From assembly GCA_023512345.1 (NCBI GenBank), contig JAILZT010000015.1, forward strand, positions 56,619 through 120,618: 64,000 nt of DNA, given 5' to 3'. Shown here in pieces: positions 33,468 to 41,037 of this stretch. The notes under the pieces are model-generated. The model was not told where the DNA came from. It did not search any database and saw only the letters and a list, made by a program, of their open reading frames with translations. A program made the position numbers and the translations under genes. This DNA is from Paenibacillus sp. (lineage in GTDB: Bacteria; Bacillota; Bacilli; Paenibacillales; Paenibacillaceae). The number at the start of each line of letters is the position of its first letter. Position 1 is the stretch's first letter.

Positions 33468-34892
33468 TTGCGTAAGGAATGGGAATCAGCAGATTTTATT
33501 AATGATGAAGAAATACTATTGAGCCTAGCAGAAGCTAAAGATAAGGCAAGCGATCATGACTATGTAAAGTCCATTTTGGAGAAGGCAAGAGAGTGTAAAG
33601 GACTCACCCACCGGGAGGCAGCTATTCTTCTAGAGGTTACAGATTCAGATGTATTGGAGAACATTTACCAATCGGCAAAGGTTATAAAAGAAAAGATTTA
33701 CGGAAACCGCATTGTTTTGTTTGCTCCTTTATATATTAGTAACTATTGTGTTAATAATTGTGAATATTGCGGATATAAACACACCAACACAGATTTCCTT
33801 CGACGGAGACTGCAAATGGATGAATTAGCAAATGAAGTCCGTGTACTTCTAGACTTAGGGCACAAGCGACTAGTTCTTGAAGCAGGTGAAGATCCTGTCC
33901 ACTGTGACATTGACTATGTTATTGAATCGATCAAAACGATTTATTCCGTAAAGGTGGATAATGGCAGCATTCGTCGCGTCAACGTTAATGTTGCAGCTAC
34001 AACTATCGAGGATTACAAGAAACTTAGGGATGCAGAGGTGGGAACATATATTTTGTTCCAAGAGACCTACCACAGACCCACCTACGCAGAAATGCATCAC
34101 CAAGGACCGAAACGTGATTATGACTGGCATACCACAGCTATGGATCGTGCTCAAATGGGAGGTCTCGATGATGTGGGTGTGGGTGTTCTTTACGGCCTCT
34201 ACGACCATAAATACGATACCATCGCTATGCTGATGCACGCTGAGCACTTGGAAGAACGGTTTGGCGTTGGACCTCATACCGTCTCTGTTCCTCGCTTGCG
34301 CGAAGCAGTCGGTGTGAATTTAGAAACGTATCCACATTTAGTAAAAGATGAAGATTTCAAGAAGCTTGTAGCTATCTTGCGTTTGGCTGTTCCATATGCC
34401 GGAATGATACTCTCCACACGTGAAGAGCCGTCCTTCCGTGACGAGGTGATCAAGCTAGGTATTTCTCAAGTGAGCGCTGGTTCCAGCACAGGGGTCGGTG
34501 GTTACATGGAAGCCAAGCAAGGAACTGCTGGTCAATCTAAGGAGAAACCTCAGTTTGAAGTAAGTGATCATCGTTCACCAGAGGAAATTATTCGTGGGTT
34601 ATGTCAGGACGGATACGTGCCAAGTTATTGTACCGCTTGCTATCGTGAAGGACGTACAGGTGACCGTTTCATGAGATTAGCTAAGTCCGGACAGATTCAT
34701 AATATATGTCAACCGAACTCTCTTTTAACTTTTAAAGAATATTTACTGGACTATGCAGATGAAGAGACCCGTGCTCTTGGGGAAGAAATCATTCGTAAGG
34801 GTCTAGAAGATATTCCGAAGGAAGCGGCTAGAAAAGCAACCATAAGTCGGCTTCAACGCATTGAGAACGGTGAGCGGGATTTGCGTTTCTAA
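33468..34892 (+). CDS. hydG: [FeFe]-hydrogenase maturase HydG (radical SAM)
   Basis: A 474-residue tyrosine-cleaving radical SAM enzyme that supplies CO and cyanide for the H-cluster. The CxxxCxxC motif is CVNNCEYCGYKHTN (about 90), followed by RLVLEAGEDP and the C-terminal auxiliary cluster motif CTACYREGRTGDRFM (about 385). Start: AGGAGG abuts an ATG at 33459 with no spacing, so TTG 33468, 9 bases away, is the likelier start. It follows hydA by 35 bases. Confidence 0.95.
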   Translation: MRKEWESADFINDEEILLSLAEAKDKASDHDYVKSILEKARECKGLTHREAAILLEVTDSDVLENIYQSAKVIKEKIYGNRIVLFAPLYISNYCVNNCEYCGYKHTNTDFLRRRLQMDELANEVRVLLDLGHKRLVLEAGEDPVHCDIDYVIESIKTIYSVKVDNGSIRRVNVNVAATTIEDYKKLRDAEVGTYILFQETYHRPTYAEMHHQGPKRDYDWHTTAMDRAQMGGLDDVGVGVLYGLYDHKYDTIAMLMHAEHLEERFGVGPHTVSVPRLREAVGVNLETYPHLVKDEDFKKLVAILRLAVPYAGMILSTREEPSFRDEVIKLGISQVSAGSSTGVGGYMEAKQGTAGQSKEKPQFEVSDHRSPEEIIRGLCQDGYVPSYCTACYREGRTGDRFMRLAKSGQIHNICQPNSLLTFKEYLLDYADEETRALGEEIIRKGLEDIPKEAARKATISRLQRIENGERDLRF

Positions 34893-34981
34893 ACGGTTTT
34901 CCTGTCTCCTTATTGAGTATATATGTGAATTTATGAACAAAGTTCGTTGTTATCCTTATAGTATTCCTAGGAGGGATTCGT

Positions 34982-36181
34982 ATGCAGTCAACACCACAAT
35001 CCAATAAAATGCATATTGCTGTTTTTGGCAGAAGAAATGCCGGTAAATCTACTCTGATTAACACTCTCACCGGTCAAACCGCTTTAATTGTCAGTGATGT
35101 GCCGGGATCAACAACGGATCCGATATTTCAATCATATACCATGGATAAAGTGGGTCCGGTCATTATTGTGGATACAGCCGGAATCGATGATGAGGGTGAT
35201 TTGGGCCAGTTCCGTGTTCAAAAAACTAGGGAAGTTATGGATTTAACCGATCTGGGCGTTCTTATTTTTTCGGATGAATCTAATAACTACAAGCTGGAGA
35301 AGGAATGGTACCATGAACTGGCTAAACGGAATATTCCGGTTATCGGGGTCATCAACAAAGTCGACGATCATTATGTAGATATCGATTCATTAAAGAGAGA
35401 ACTGAATATGCCTATTGTCAAGATAAGCGCGAAGAAAAATGTCAATTTGGGAAGTTTACGTCACGCCATACGTGTATATGCACCTATGGAGTATGAACGT
35501 AATAGTATTGTCGGAGATCTGGTTAACCCTGGAGATCTGGTCGTTATGGTAATGCCTGATAAGATCCCTGCTCCAAAATATCGCCTGATTGCATCCAAAC
35601 AGCAAATACTTCGGGATCTGCTCGATCATCACGTAATGGTGATGTCTATTACGGAAGCAGAGCTGCCAACAATGCTCATGCAATTAAAGGGTTTACCTGA
35701 TCTTGTGATTACAGATTCTCAGGTTTTTGACATCGTGAATGAGATCATTCCGGCTGAAGTACCGTTAACCACTTTTGCGATCTTGATGGCTCGTTTTAAA
35801 GGGGATTTGGATACCTTTGTGGCAGGTGCGGAAGCGATACCAAATCTAAAGCCTGGTGACAAGGTTCTACTGTCAGAGGCCTGTATCCATCACCCTCATA
35901 ACGGGGAGATCGATCGTGTGTTAGTCCAGACTAAGCTTCAGGAAATTGCTGGCGGGGCACTCGATATCACAACAAGTGTGGGACCTGATTTCCCTGTGAA
36001 TATTTCTGATTATAAGTTAATAGTTCACTGCGGAGGTTGTGTGTTTAATCGTAAGCAACTGATGATTCGGCTTCTGAGATCAGGAGAACAAGGTGTGCCG
36101 ATCACCAACTATGGCATAGCTTTCGCTTATTTTAATGGGATTTTACCGCGGGTGCTAGAAGTTCTGCAAGTGAAGTCTTAA
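34982..36181 (+). CDS. hydF: HydF-like GTPase, divergent copy
   Basis: A 399-residue HydF, the scaffold that carries the 2Fe precursor. The GTPase part has GRRNAGKSTLIN (P-loop), VSDVPGSTTDP, DTAGIDDEGDLG and INKVD. The cluster-binding C-terminus keeps CIHHPH and HCGGCVFNRKQ. It differs from the second copy where the family is usually conserved: APKGRLILPQQQ is APKYRLIASKQQ and the DIGKVKIPRW segment is replaced by EIDRVLVQTK. It starts at an ATG behind AGGAGGG. Both copies have intact metal ligands, so it may be an active specialised paralogue. Confidence 0.9.
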   Translation: MQSTPQSNKMHIAVFGRRNAGKSTLINTLTGQTALIVSDVPGSTTDPIFQSYTMDKVGPVIIVDTAGIDDEGDLGQFRVQKTREVMDLTDLGVLIFSDESNNYKLEKEWYHELAKRNIPVIGVINKVDDHYVDIDSLKRELNMPIVKISAKKNVNLGSLRHAIRVYAPMEYERNSIVGDLVNPGDLVVMVMPDKIPAPKYRLIASKQQILRDLLDHHVMVMSITEAELPTMLMQLKGLPDLVITDSQVFDIVNEIIPAEVPLTTFAILMARFKGDLDTFVAGAEAIPNLKPGDKVLLSEACIHHPHNGEIDRVLVQTKLQEIAGGALDITTSVGPDFPVNISDYKLIVHCGGCVFNRKQLMIRLLRSGEQGVPITNYGIAFAYFNGILPRVLEVLQVKS

Positions 36182-36196
36182 GAGGGCGGCCATTCA

Positions 36197-37609
36197 ATGG
36201 AGGCAGTTCCGGATCAATCCCGCAAAGAACAGGATGCATTAGGATCCATGGATATACCTAAGGCTGCTTATTACGGTATTCATACGGCGCGGGCCATGGA
36301 AAATTTCCCTGTAAGCGCCAAAGTTGTTAACCCTCATTTGATTCAAAGCATGGTTACAGTTAAGAAGGCAGCGGCATTGGCTCATCTAAAGTTAAAAACC
36401 TATCCAGCAGAAATTGCTCGGGCTATCGTGCAATCCTGTGATGAAGTTCTAACAGGAAGCTATAACGAGCAATTTACTGTGGATGCCCTTCAGGGGGGTG
36501 CTGGTACTTCAACAAATATGAATGTGAACGAAGTTATCGCTAATCGTGCCATTGAACTGATGGGTGGAGAACGGGGAGACTATTCCCTTGTGCATCCTTT
36601 GGACCACGTCAATTGCTGCCAATCCACCAATGATGTTTATCCAACGGCATTAAGAATGGCTGCTATTGGTCTGGTTCGACAACTTAGTCTAACCTTTGCT
36701 TCCCTGCAGGAAGCCCTTCAGGAGAAAGAGCAGGAATTTGCAAATATCCTTAAGCTAGGTCGTACCGAGCTAATGGATGCTCTCCCTATGACAGCAGGTC
36801 AAGGCTTCGGGGCCTATGCCAAAGCGATAGCCAGAGATCGTTGGCGTCTATATAAGGTAGAGGAACGGTTGCGGGAAGTCAATATTGGGGGAACTGCCAT
36901 TGGAACAGGGATCAATGCACCCGTAAAATATACGTTTTATATTACCGATCTCTTACAAGATTTAACTGGCTTTGGTCTGGCGCGGAGTGAGTATCCGATG
37001 GACCTCACACAGAATATGGATGTATTCGTTGAAGTATCCGGGCTGTTAAAGGCTGCTTCCGTTAATCTCTTGAAGATTTCCAATGACCTGCGGCTTCTGG
37101 CGAGTGGTCCAATAGGAGGCTTTGGGGAGCTAGAATTGCCAGCTGTTCAGGCGGGCTCCTCAATTATGCCGGGAAAAGTAAATCCGGTTATGGCGGAGAT
37201 GATCGGACTCGTATCTATGCGTGTCATTGCCAATGATACGGCGGTAACGATGGCGGCGGCTGGTGGACAGTTGGAACTTAATGCTTTTATGCCGCTGATC
37301 GCAGAAGCACTTTTGGAATCCTTAGAGATACTGACTAATGCTGTTCGATTGTTCGAAGAGCGCTGTGTGCGTGGTATTCGTATTCGCGAGAATCGATGTC
37401 GTGAATTGGTGGAAAACTCTGCGGTTCTGGCTACCGCATTAGTAGGCCATATCGGATACGAGAGAAGTGCAGAGGTTGCCAAACAAGCAAGGCTCGAAGG
37501 TAAAACTGTGCGTAAGGTGCTGATGGAGGAACATATTCTCTCGGAGACTCAGATCGATAATATTCTGAGTCTCTATCAAGTGACGAAACCAGGCATACCC
37601 GGCATATAA
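36197..37609 (+). CDS. aspA: Aspartase-like lyase in the hydrogenase locus
   Basis: A 470-residue aspartate ammonia-lyase/fumarase-superfamily enzyme. Signature segments are GGAGTSTNMNVNEVIANRA, VNCCQSTNDVYPTA, GRTELMDALPMTAGQ and the catalytic loop GSSIMPGKVNPV. The Thr-Ser-Thr and KVNP pattern fits aspartase (aspartate to fumarate plus ammonia) better than argininosuccinate lyase. It starts 16 bases after the first hydF with a weak GAGGGCGG site and lies between the two hydF genes. Similar lyases occur in other hyd clusters as far as I recall; a role in providing ammonia for the H-cluster azadithiolate is a hypothesis. Confidence 0.88.
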   Translation: MEAVPDQSRKEQDALGSMDIPKAAYYGIHTARAMENFPVSAKVVNPHLIQSMVTVKKAAALAHLKLKTYPAEIARAIVQSCDEVLTGSYNEQFTVDALQGGAGTSTNMNVNEVIANRAIELMGGERGDYSLVHPLDHVNCCQSTNDVYPTALRMAAIGLVRQLSLTFASLQEALQEKEQEFANILKLGRTELMDALPMTAGQGFGAYAKAIARDRWRLYKVEERLREVNIGGTAIGTGINAPVKYTFYITDLLQDLTGFGLARSEYPMDLTQNMDVFVEVSGLLKAASVNLLKISNDLRLLASGPIGGFGELELPAVQAGSSIMPGKVNPVMAEMIGLVSMRVIANDTAVTMAAAGGQLELNAFMPLIAEALLESLEILTNAVRLFEERCVRGIRIRENRCRELVENSAVLATALVGHIGYERSAEVAKQARLEGKTVRKVLMEEHILSETQIDNILSLYQVTKPGIPGI

Positions 37610-37650
37610 ACGCAGACGGTGCAAATCGGCATAACAAAGGAGAGAGCAGC

Positions 37651-38919
37651 GTGAGTTTGAACGATACTCCCCGTTCAAGTCGCTTGCATATCGCAATATT
37701 CGGCAGGCGCAACGCAGGTAAATCAAGCATTATCAACGCGATAACCAAACAAGAGATCGCTGTCGTATCTCCAATTAAAGGTACAACTACAGATCCTGTA
37801 TATAAATCCATGGAACTGCTTCCACTGGGGCCGGTTGTGTTTATTGATACAGCAGGCTTGGATGATGAAGGCGAGCTTGGTGAGCTGAGGAAAAAGAAGA
37901 CGCTTGAAGTTCTTAATAAGACCGACATAGCTCTGATAGTAATAGATACGACTTGCGGTGTTACCTCATTTGATCATCAAATAGCGAAGATCGTTCGGAG
38001 CAAAAATATCCCAATCCTCGGTATATTAAATAAAATAGATTTGTTAAATTACACGAGCTCTACCACATTCGAAGACCTTGCTGGCTATGTTAAAAAGAGT
38101 GAAGAGGAACTGGGGTTTAAGGTAATCCCGGTATCTGCAATTGAACAGCAGCAGGGGATCAGTGAACTCAAAAAGGCGCTAATCGCCGCAGTTCCTGATG
38201 AAGATGATAAATTTCGTATTGTTGGTGATCTACTTTCACCAGGTGATTTGGTGGTGCTAGTAGTACCGATTGATAAAGCAGCACCGAAAGGCAGATTAAT
38301 TCTGCCTCAGCAACAGACCATTCGTGACATTATAGAGAGTGACGCGATAGCAGTTGTTACCAAGGAATATGAACTGAAGGAAACCTTGGCGAGCCTCGGA
38401 AAGAAGCCAAGACTAGTAATTACAGATTCACAAGTGTTCCTGAAGGTTGCTGCAGATACGCCAAAAGACATTCCGCTGACCTCTTTCTCAATCCTATTCG
38501 CCCGGAACAAAGGGGATCTAGAGGAGATGGTTAGGGGAGCCCGTGCAATTGATCGATTGCAGGATGGTGATAGAGTGCTAATCGCAGAGTCATGTACTCA
38601 TCACCAGCAGCCTGATGATATCGGCAAAGTAAAAATCCCACGTTGGATCCGGCAAGCCACAGGAAAACAAATCGAGTTCGATTTTGCGAATGGAATGACA
38701 TTTCCGGATAACGTGAAGGATTACTCCCTTATTGTTCATTGCGGCGGCTGTATGATGAATCGCAGACAGATGCTGTGGCGGGTGGAACAGGCTGTCCAGG
38801 CTGGAGTTCCCATGGTCAATTATGGTGTGGCGATTGCCCATGTCCAAGGGATATTGGAGAGAGCCATTTCTCCGTTCCCACTGGCCGGTATTGCCTGGGA
38901 GGAAAGCTCTCCTGTGTAA
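37651..38919 (+). CDS. hydF: [FeFe]-hydrogenase maturase HydF, canonical copy
   Basis: A 422-residue HydF GTPase/scaffold. P-loop GRRNAGKSSIIN, VSPIKGTTTDP, DTAGLDDEGELG and LNKID mark the GTPase. The dimerisation part keeps APKGRLILPQQQTIRD. The cluster domain has CTHHQQPDDIGKVKIPRW and HCGGCMMNRRQM, then VPMVNYGVAIAHVQGILERAISPF, all matching the usual HydF pattern. It starts at a GTG with AAAGGAGAG 9 bases upstream. It is the last gene of the locus, followed by a terminator. Confidence 0.95.
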   Translation: MSLNDTPRSSRLHIAIFGRRNAGKSSIINAITKQEIAVVSPIKGTTTDPVYKSMELLPLGPVVFIDTAGLDDEGELGELRKKKTLEVLNKTDIALIVIDTTCGVTSFDHQIAKIVRSKNIPILGILNKIDLLNYTSSTTFEDLAGYVKKSEEELGFKVIPVSAIEQQQGISELKKALIAAVPDEDDKFRIVGDLLSPGDLVVLVVPIDKAAPKGRLILPQQQTIRDIIESDAIAVVTKEYELKETLASLGKKPRLVITDSQVFLKVAADTPKDIPLTSFSILFARNKGDLEEMVRGARAIDRLQDGDRVLIAESCTHHQQPDDIGKVKIPRWIRQATGKQIEFDFANGMTFPDNVKDYSLIVHCGGCMMNRRQMLWRVEQAVQAGVPMVNYGVAIAHVQGILERAISPFPLAGIAWEESSPV

Positions 38920-38955
38920 GAGCAATTATTGCATAAGATTATTATTGCTTAATCG

Positions 38956-38998
38956 CAGAGACCCCTAGAAGAAGGATGACTTCTTAAGGGTCTCTTTG
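38956..38998 (+). terminator. Terminator of the hydrogenase locus
   Basis: Stem CAGAGACCC / GGGTCTCTTTG with an inner AGAAG/CTTCT hairpin, then a short T-rich stretch. Confidence 0.75.
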
Positions 38999-39077
38999 TG
39001 TTTCACCCTGTTCACATGTATATTAACTCGGTTATAATAGTTATATATAGAATGGGCCATAGGAGGATATATAAGAG

Positions 39078-39638
39078 ATGAGAAAAAAAGTCATGGCAGC
39101 AACAGGATTGATTGCCGTTGCGATAGCAGGGTATATGTTTGTGGGGGGCTCCGAAAAAAATACTGCTAGCACTAACAACACTAGCACTAACAACACTAAT
39201 GTTACGCAGGACGTAAAGAAATTGGTGAGTGATTACAGTTTACGCAACATCAAAGCCGAGTCTGCTTCAATTACATCACAACAACTTATTGTAACCGACG
39301 AAGAATCCAAATCATTAACCTACGAATTACCGGAAAATGAGTTTTTCGTTTCCACTGCTCCGTACGTCGAGGAGACACACCCTTGCGCGATTCATAGCTT
39401 GACCGGTTGCCAAGGAGAAATGGTGAACGAAGAATTCAATGTTCAGATCGTCGACATGGAAGGCAATTCAATATTGGATAAAACATTGAAATCCCAAGCT
39501 AATGGGTTCATCGATCTATGGCTGCCACGTGACAAGAAATACTGTGTAACGATCGAACACAACGGAAAAACAGTGGAGTCTGAGATTTCCACATTCAAAG
39601 ACGATGATACATGCATTTCTACCATGCAATTAATCTAG
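39078..39638 (+). CDS. cueP: CueP-like copper-binding protein
   Basis: A 186-residue exported protein. The N-terminal hydrophobic segment (MAATGLIAVAIAGYMFVGG) has no lipobox Cys, so it is an anchor or signal peptide. A short Ser-Thr-Asn repeat follows. The mature domain has the CueP pattern THPCAIHSLTGCQGEM (two Cys and a His), KKYCVTIEHNGK and a C-terminal DDTCISTMQLI. These Cys are the likely copper ligands. It starts at an ATG behind AGGAGG, with -10 TATAAT at 39033. Binding and buffering of copper outside the membrane is the family role. The cupredoxins at the left end are also copper proteins. Confidence 0.85.
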   Translation: MRKKVMAATGLIAVAIAGYMFVGGSEKNTASTNNTSTNNTNVTQDVKKLVSDYSLRNIKAESASITSQQLIVTDEESKSLTYELPENEFFVSTAPYVEETHPCAIHSLTGCQGEMVNEEFNVQIVDMEGNSILDKTLKSQANGFIDLWLPRDKKYCVTIEHNGKTVESEISTFKDDDTCISTMQLI

Positions 39639-39651
39639 AAGTGGTAGTGTT

Positions 39652-39782
39652 ACGGACTGTACAGCCGTCCAAAACAGCCTATTTTGGGAAGAAAAGGGCT
39701 CAATAGCGCCTCTGATGTCCGTATAATTCCCTGATCGTCTGGTTTTGCTCAAATAAGGTCTTCTCTGTCCGTATACGGACAG
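39652..39782. repeat. Intergenic palindrome-rich element
   Basis: A non-coding stretch with ACGG-A-CTGTACAG-CCGT (39652-39668), TGTCCGTATA twice (39717-39726 and 39766-39775) and a perfect 18-base palindrome CTGTCCGTATACGGACAG (39765-39782). It looks like a dispersed intergenic repeat rather than a promoter, which I cannot confirm. Confidence 0.45.
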
Positions 39783-39793
39783 GTTCTCTCTTT

Positions 39794-39819
39794 AAGCGCT
39801 TAAATGAGCGCTTTTTTTT
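39794..39819 (+). terminator. Terminator
   Basis: Stem AAGCGC / GCGCTT with an 8-base loop and an eight-T run, downstream of cueP and the repeat element. Confidence 0.75.
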
Positions 39820-39874
39820 ACTATAGGATCTTAGGTTAATCGTGCAGAATGTTATAACTGAGAGGGGGAAAGGT

Positions 39875-40711
39875 ATGATTGAATTAGGACGTAAGGATTA
39901 TCACAAAGCGTTACCGCTGCTCCACCAAGTGAAAATCAACACAATGTTCGCCGAAGCTGTCCTTGGGCAGCATATTTCAGGTAGTGTCTATGTCGATAGC
40001 AATGAGAATCCCCGCGCCTTTTATGTGGTGCATCCGTACGGAATGTCATTGCTGTTCGGTAAGTCGGGAAATGCGTCTTTCACTCGTTCACTTTATGATT
40101 ACATAACATCAACCTGCAGACATCAGGTAGAATGGCTGCAGGTTGATCCTGCTGGAGAATGGAGCGAGGTCATTGATTCCATAGTTACTTCCTACAACTG
40201 TGATCTAGAGAAGCAAGGTTTGACGTCTGAAGTCTTTGATGGGAAAAAGATTCTGAGAAATACCAGAGTCAACTTTATCTTCAGCCGCGATGCCTATATG
40301 GAAGCGAAACAGAACTTTGCCATACACGATGCCTCGGTCATACGTACAACCAAAGAGCAGTTTTTGGCTCAAACTGGATCTGTAATTCCTCGTTTCTTCT
40401 GGCGGGACGAAGAGCATTTTGCTCAAGACGGTGTAGGTTATACCCTCCTGCTGGATGGAGAGATCGCTTCAACCTCATTTTCGTCCTGCCGCTCGGTGAA
40501 ACAGCTGGAGATTGGAATTCAAACGGCGGATGCCCACCAGGGAAAAGGTTATGGGCTCATCGTATGCTCAGCGCTAATCGAATATTGTCTGGAACACGGA
40601 CTTGAGCCAGTGTGGGCCTGCCGTCTGGAAAACGAGGCGTCTTATTATCTGGCGCAGAAGTTGGGATTTCAGCCGTCTGTAACCTTGCCTTATTATCGCT
40701 TGCTAGCATAG
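39875..40711 (+). CDS. GNAT-family N-acetyltransferase
   Basis: A 278-residue two-part protein. The N-terminal part (1 to about 150) has no clear motif; the C-terminal GNAT domain shows LEIGIQTADAHQGKGYGLIVCSALIEYCLEHG (acetyl-CoA site Q-G-K-G-Y-G) and NEASYYLAQKLGFQ. This architecture is typical of Firmicutes GNAT_acetyltran proteins. The start at 39875 has GAGGGGGAAAGG; a GTG at 39842 has none. Substrate unknown. Confidence 0.85.
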   Translation: MIELGRKDYHKALPLLHQVKINTMFAEAVLGQHISGSVYVDSNENPRAFYVVHPYGMSLLFGKSGNASFTRSLYDYITSTCRHQVEWLQVDPAGEWSEVIDSIVTSYNCDLEKQGLTSEVFDGKKILRNTRVNFIFSRDAYMEAKQNFAIHDASVIRTTKEQFLAQTGSVIPRFFWRDEEHFAQDGVGYTLLLDGEIASTSFSSCRSVKQLEIGIQTADAHQGKGYGLIVCSALIEYCLEHGLEPVWACRLENEASYYLAQKLGFQPSVTLPYYRLLA

Positions 40712-40754
40712 TAACTGGGTCAGGTCATTTAATTCCCGTTTTCGTGTCCATTTG

Positions 40755-41020
40755 TTGTAATTTAAAAAAAGTTATGATAAAATCCTCTTACTTTAATGAT
40801 TGGGGTTGAAAAGGATAATGTGGAATTTTCTTGCTAATATATAAACTAATAAAACAACACAAAGCGTTATTTTTGCGCTTGTTTTATTCTTTATATGCAA
40901 GAAAGTTACTACATCTTTTCACTCAAACGGATATCCTTATCTAACCCCATCGTGGGGTAGATTTGCTGTATTTATTTGAGCTACAAGAAAGTAACTTTCT
41001 TGTAGCTCTTTATTTTTTTA
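40755..41020 (+). promoter_or_regulatory. Attenuator leader of the ABC-F gene
   Basis: Promoter TTGTAA (40755) with a 17-base spacer to TAAAAT (40778). The leader holds a short peptide gene, a hairpin (40848-40888), a small ACCCCA/TGGGGT stem (40943-40957) and a terminator: GAGCTACAAGAAAGT / ACTTTCTTGTAGCTC (40978-41008) followed by a T-run. CAAGAAAGTTA at 40898-40908 duplicates the terminator's left arm and can pair with its right arm, giving an antiterminator. Confidence 0.75.
40818..40844 (+). CDS. Putative leader peptide (8 residues)
   Basis: MWNFLANI, then TAA, ends just before the first leader hairpin. AAGGA lies only two bases from the ATG, so translation is uncertain. If translated, a drug-stalled ribosome here could change the fold downstream. 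Confidence 0.4.
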   Translation: MWNFLANI

Positions 41021-41037
41021 TACAGGAGGACAATTCC

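Noticed and set aside
40963..41037. N-terminal extension of the ABC-F protein from a TTG at 40963
   Set aside because: The extension runs through the terminator hairpin and T-run; ATG 41038 has a perfect ribosome site.
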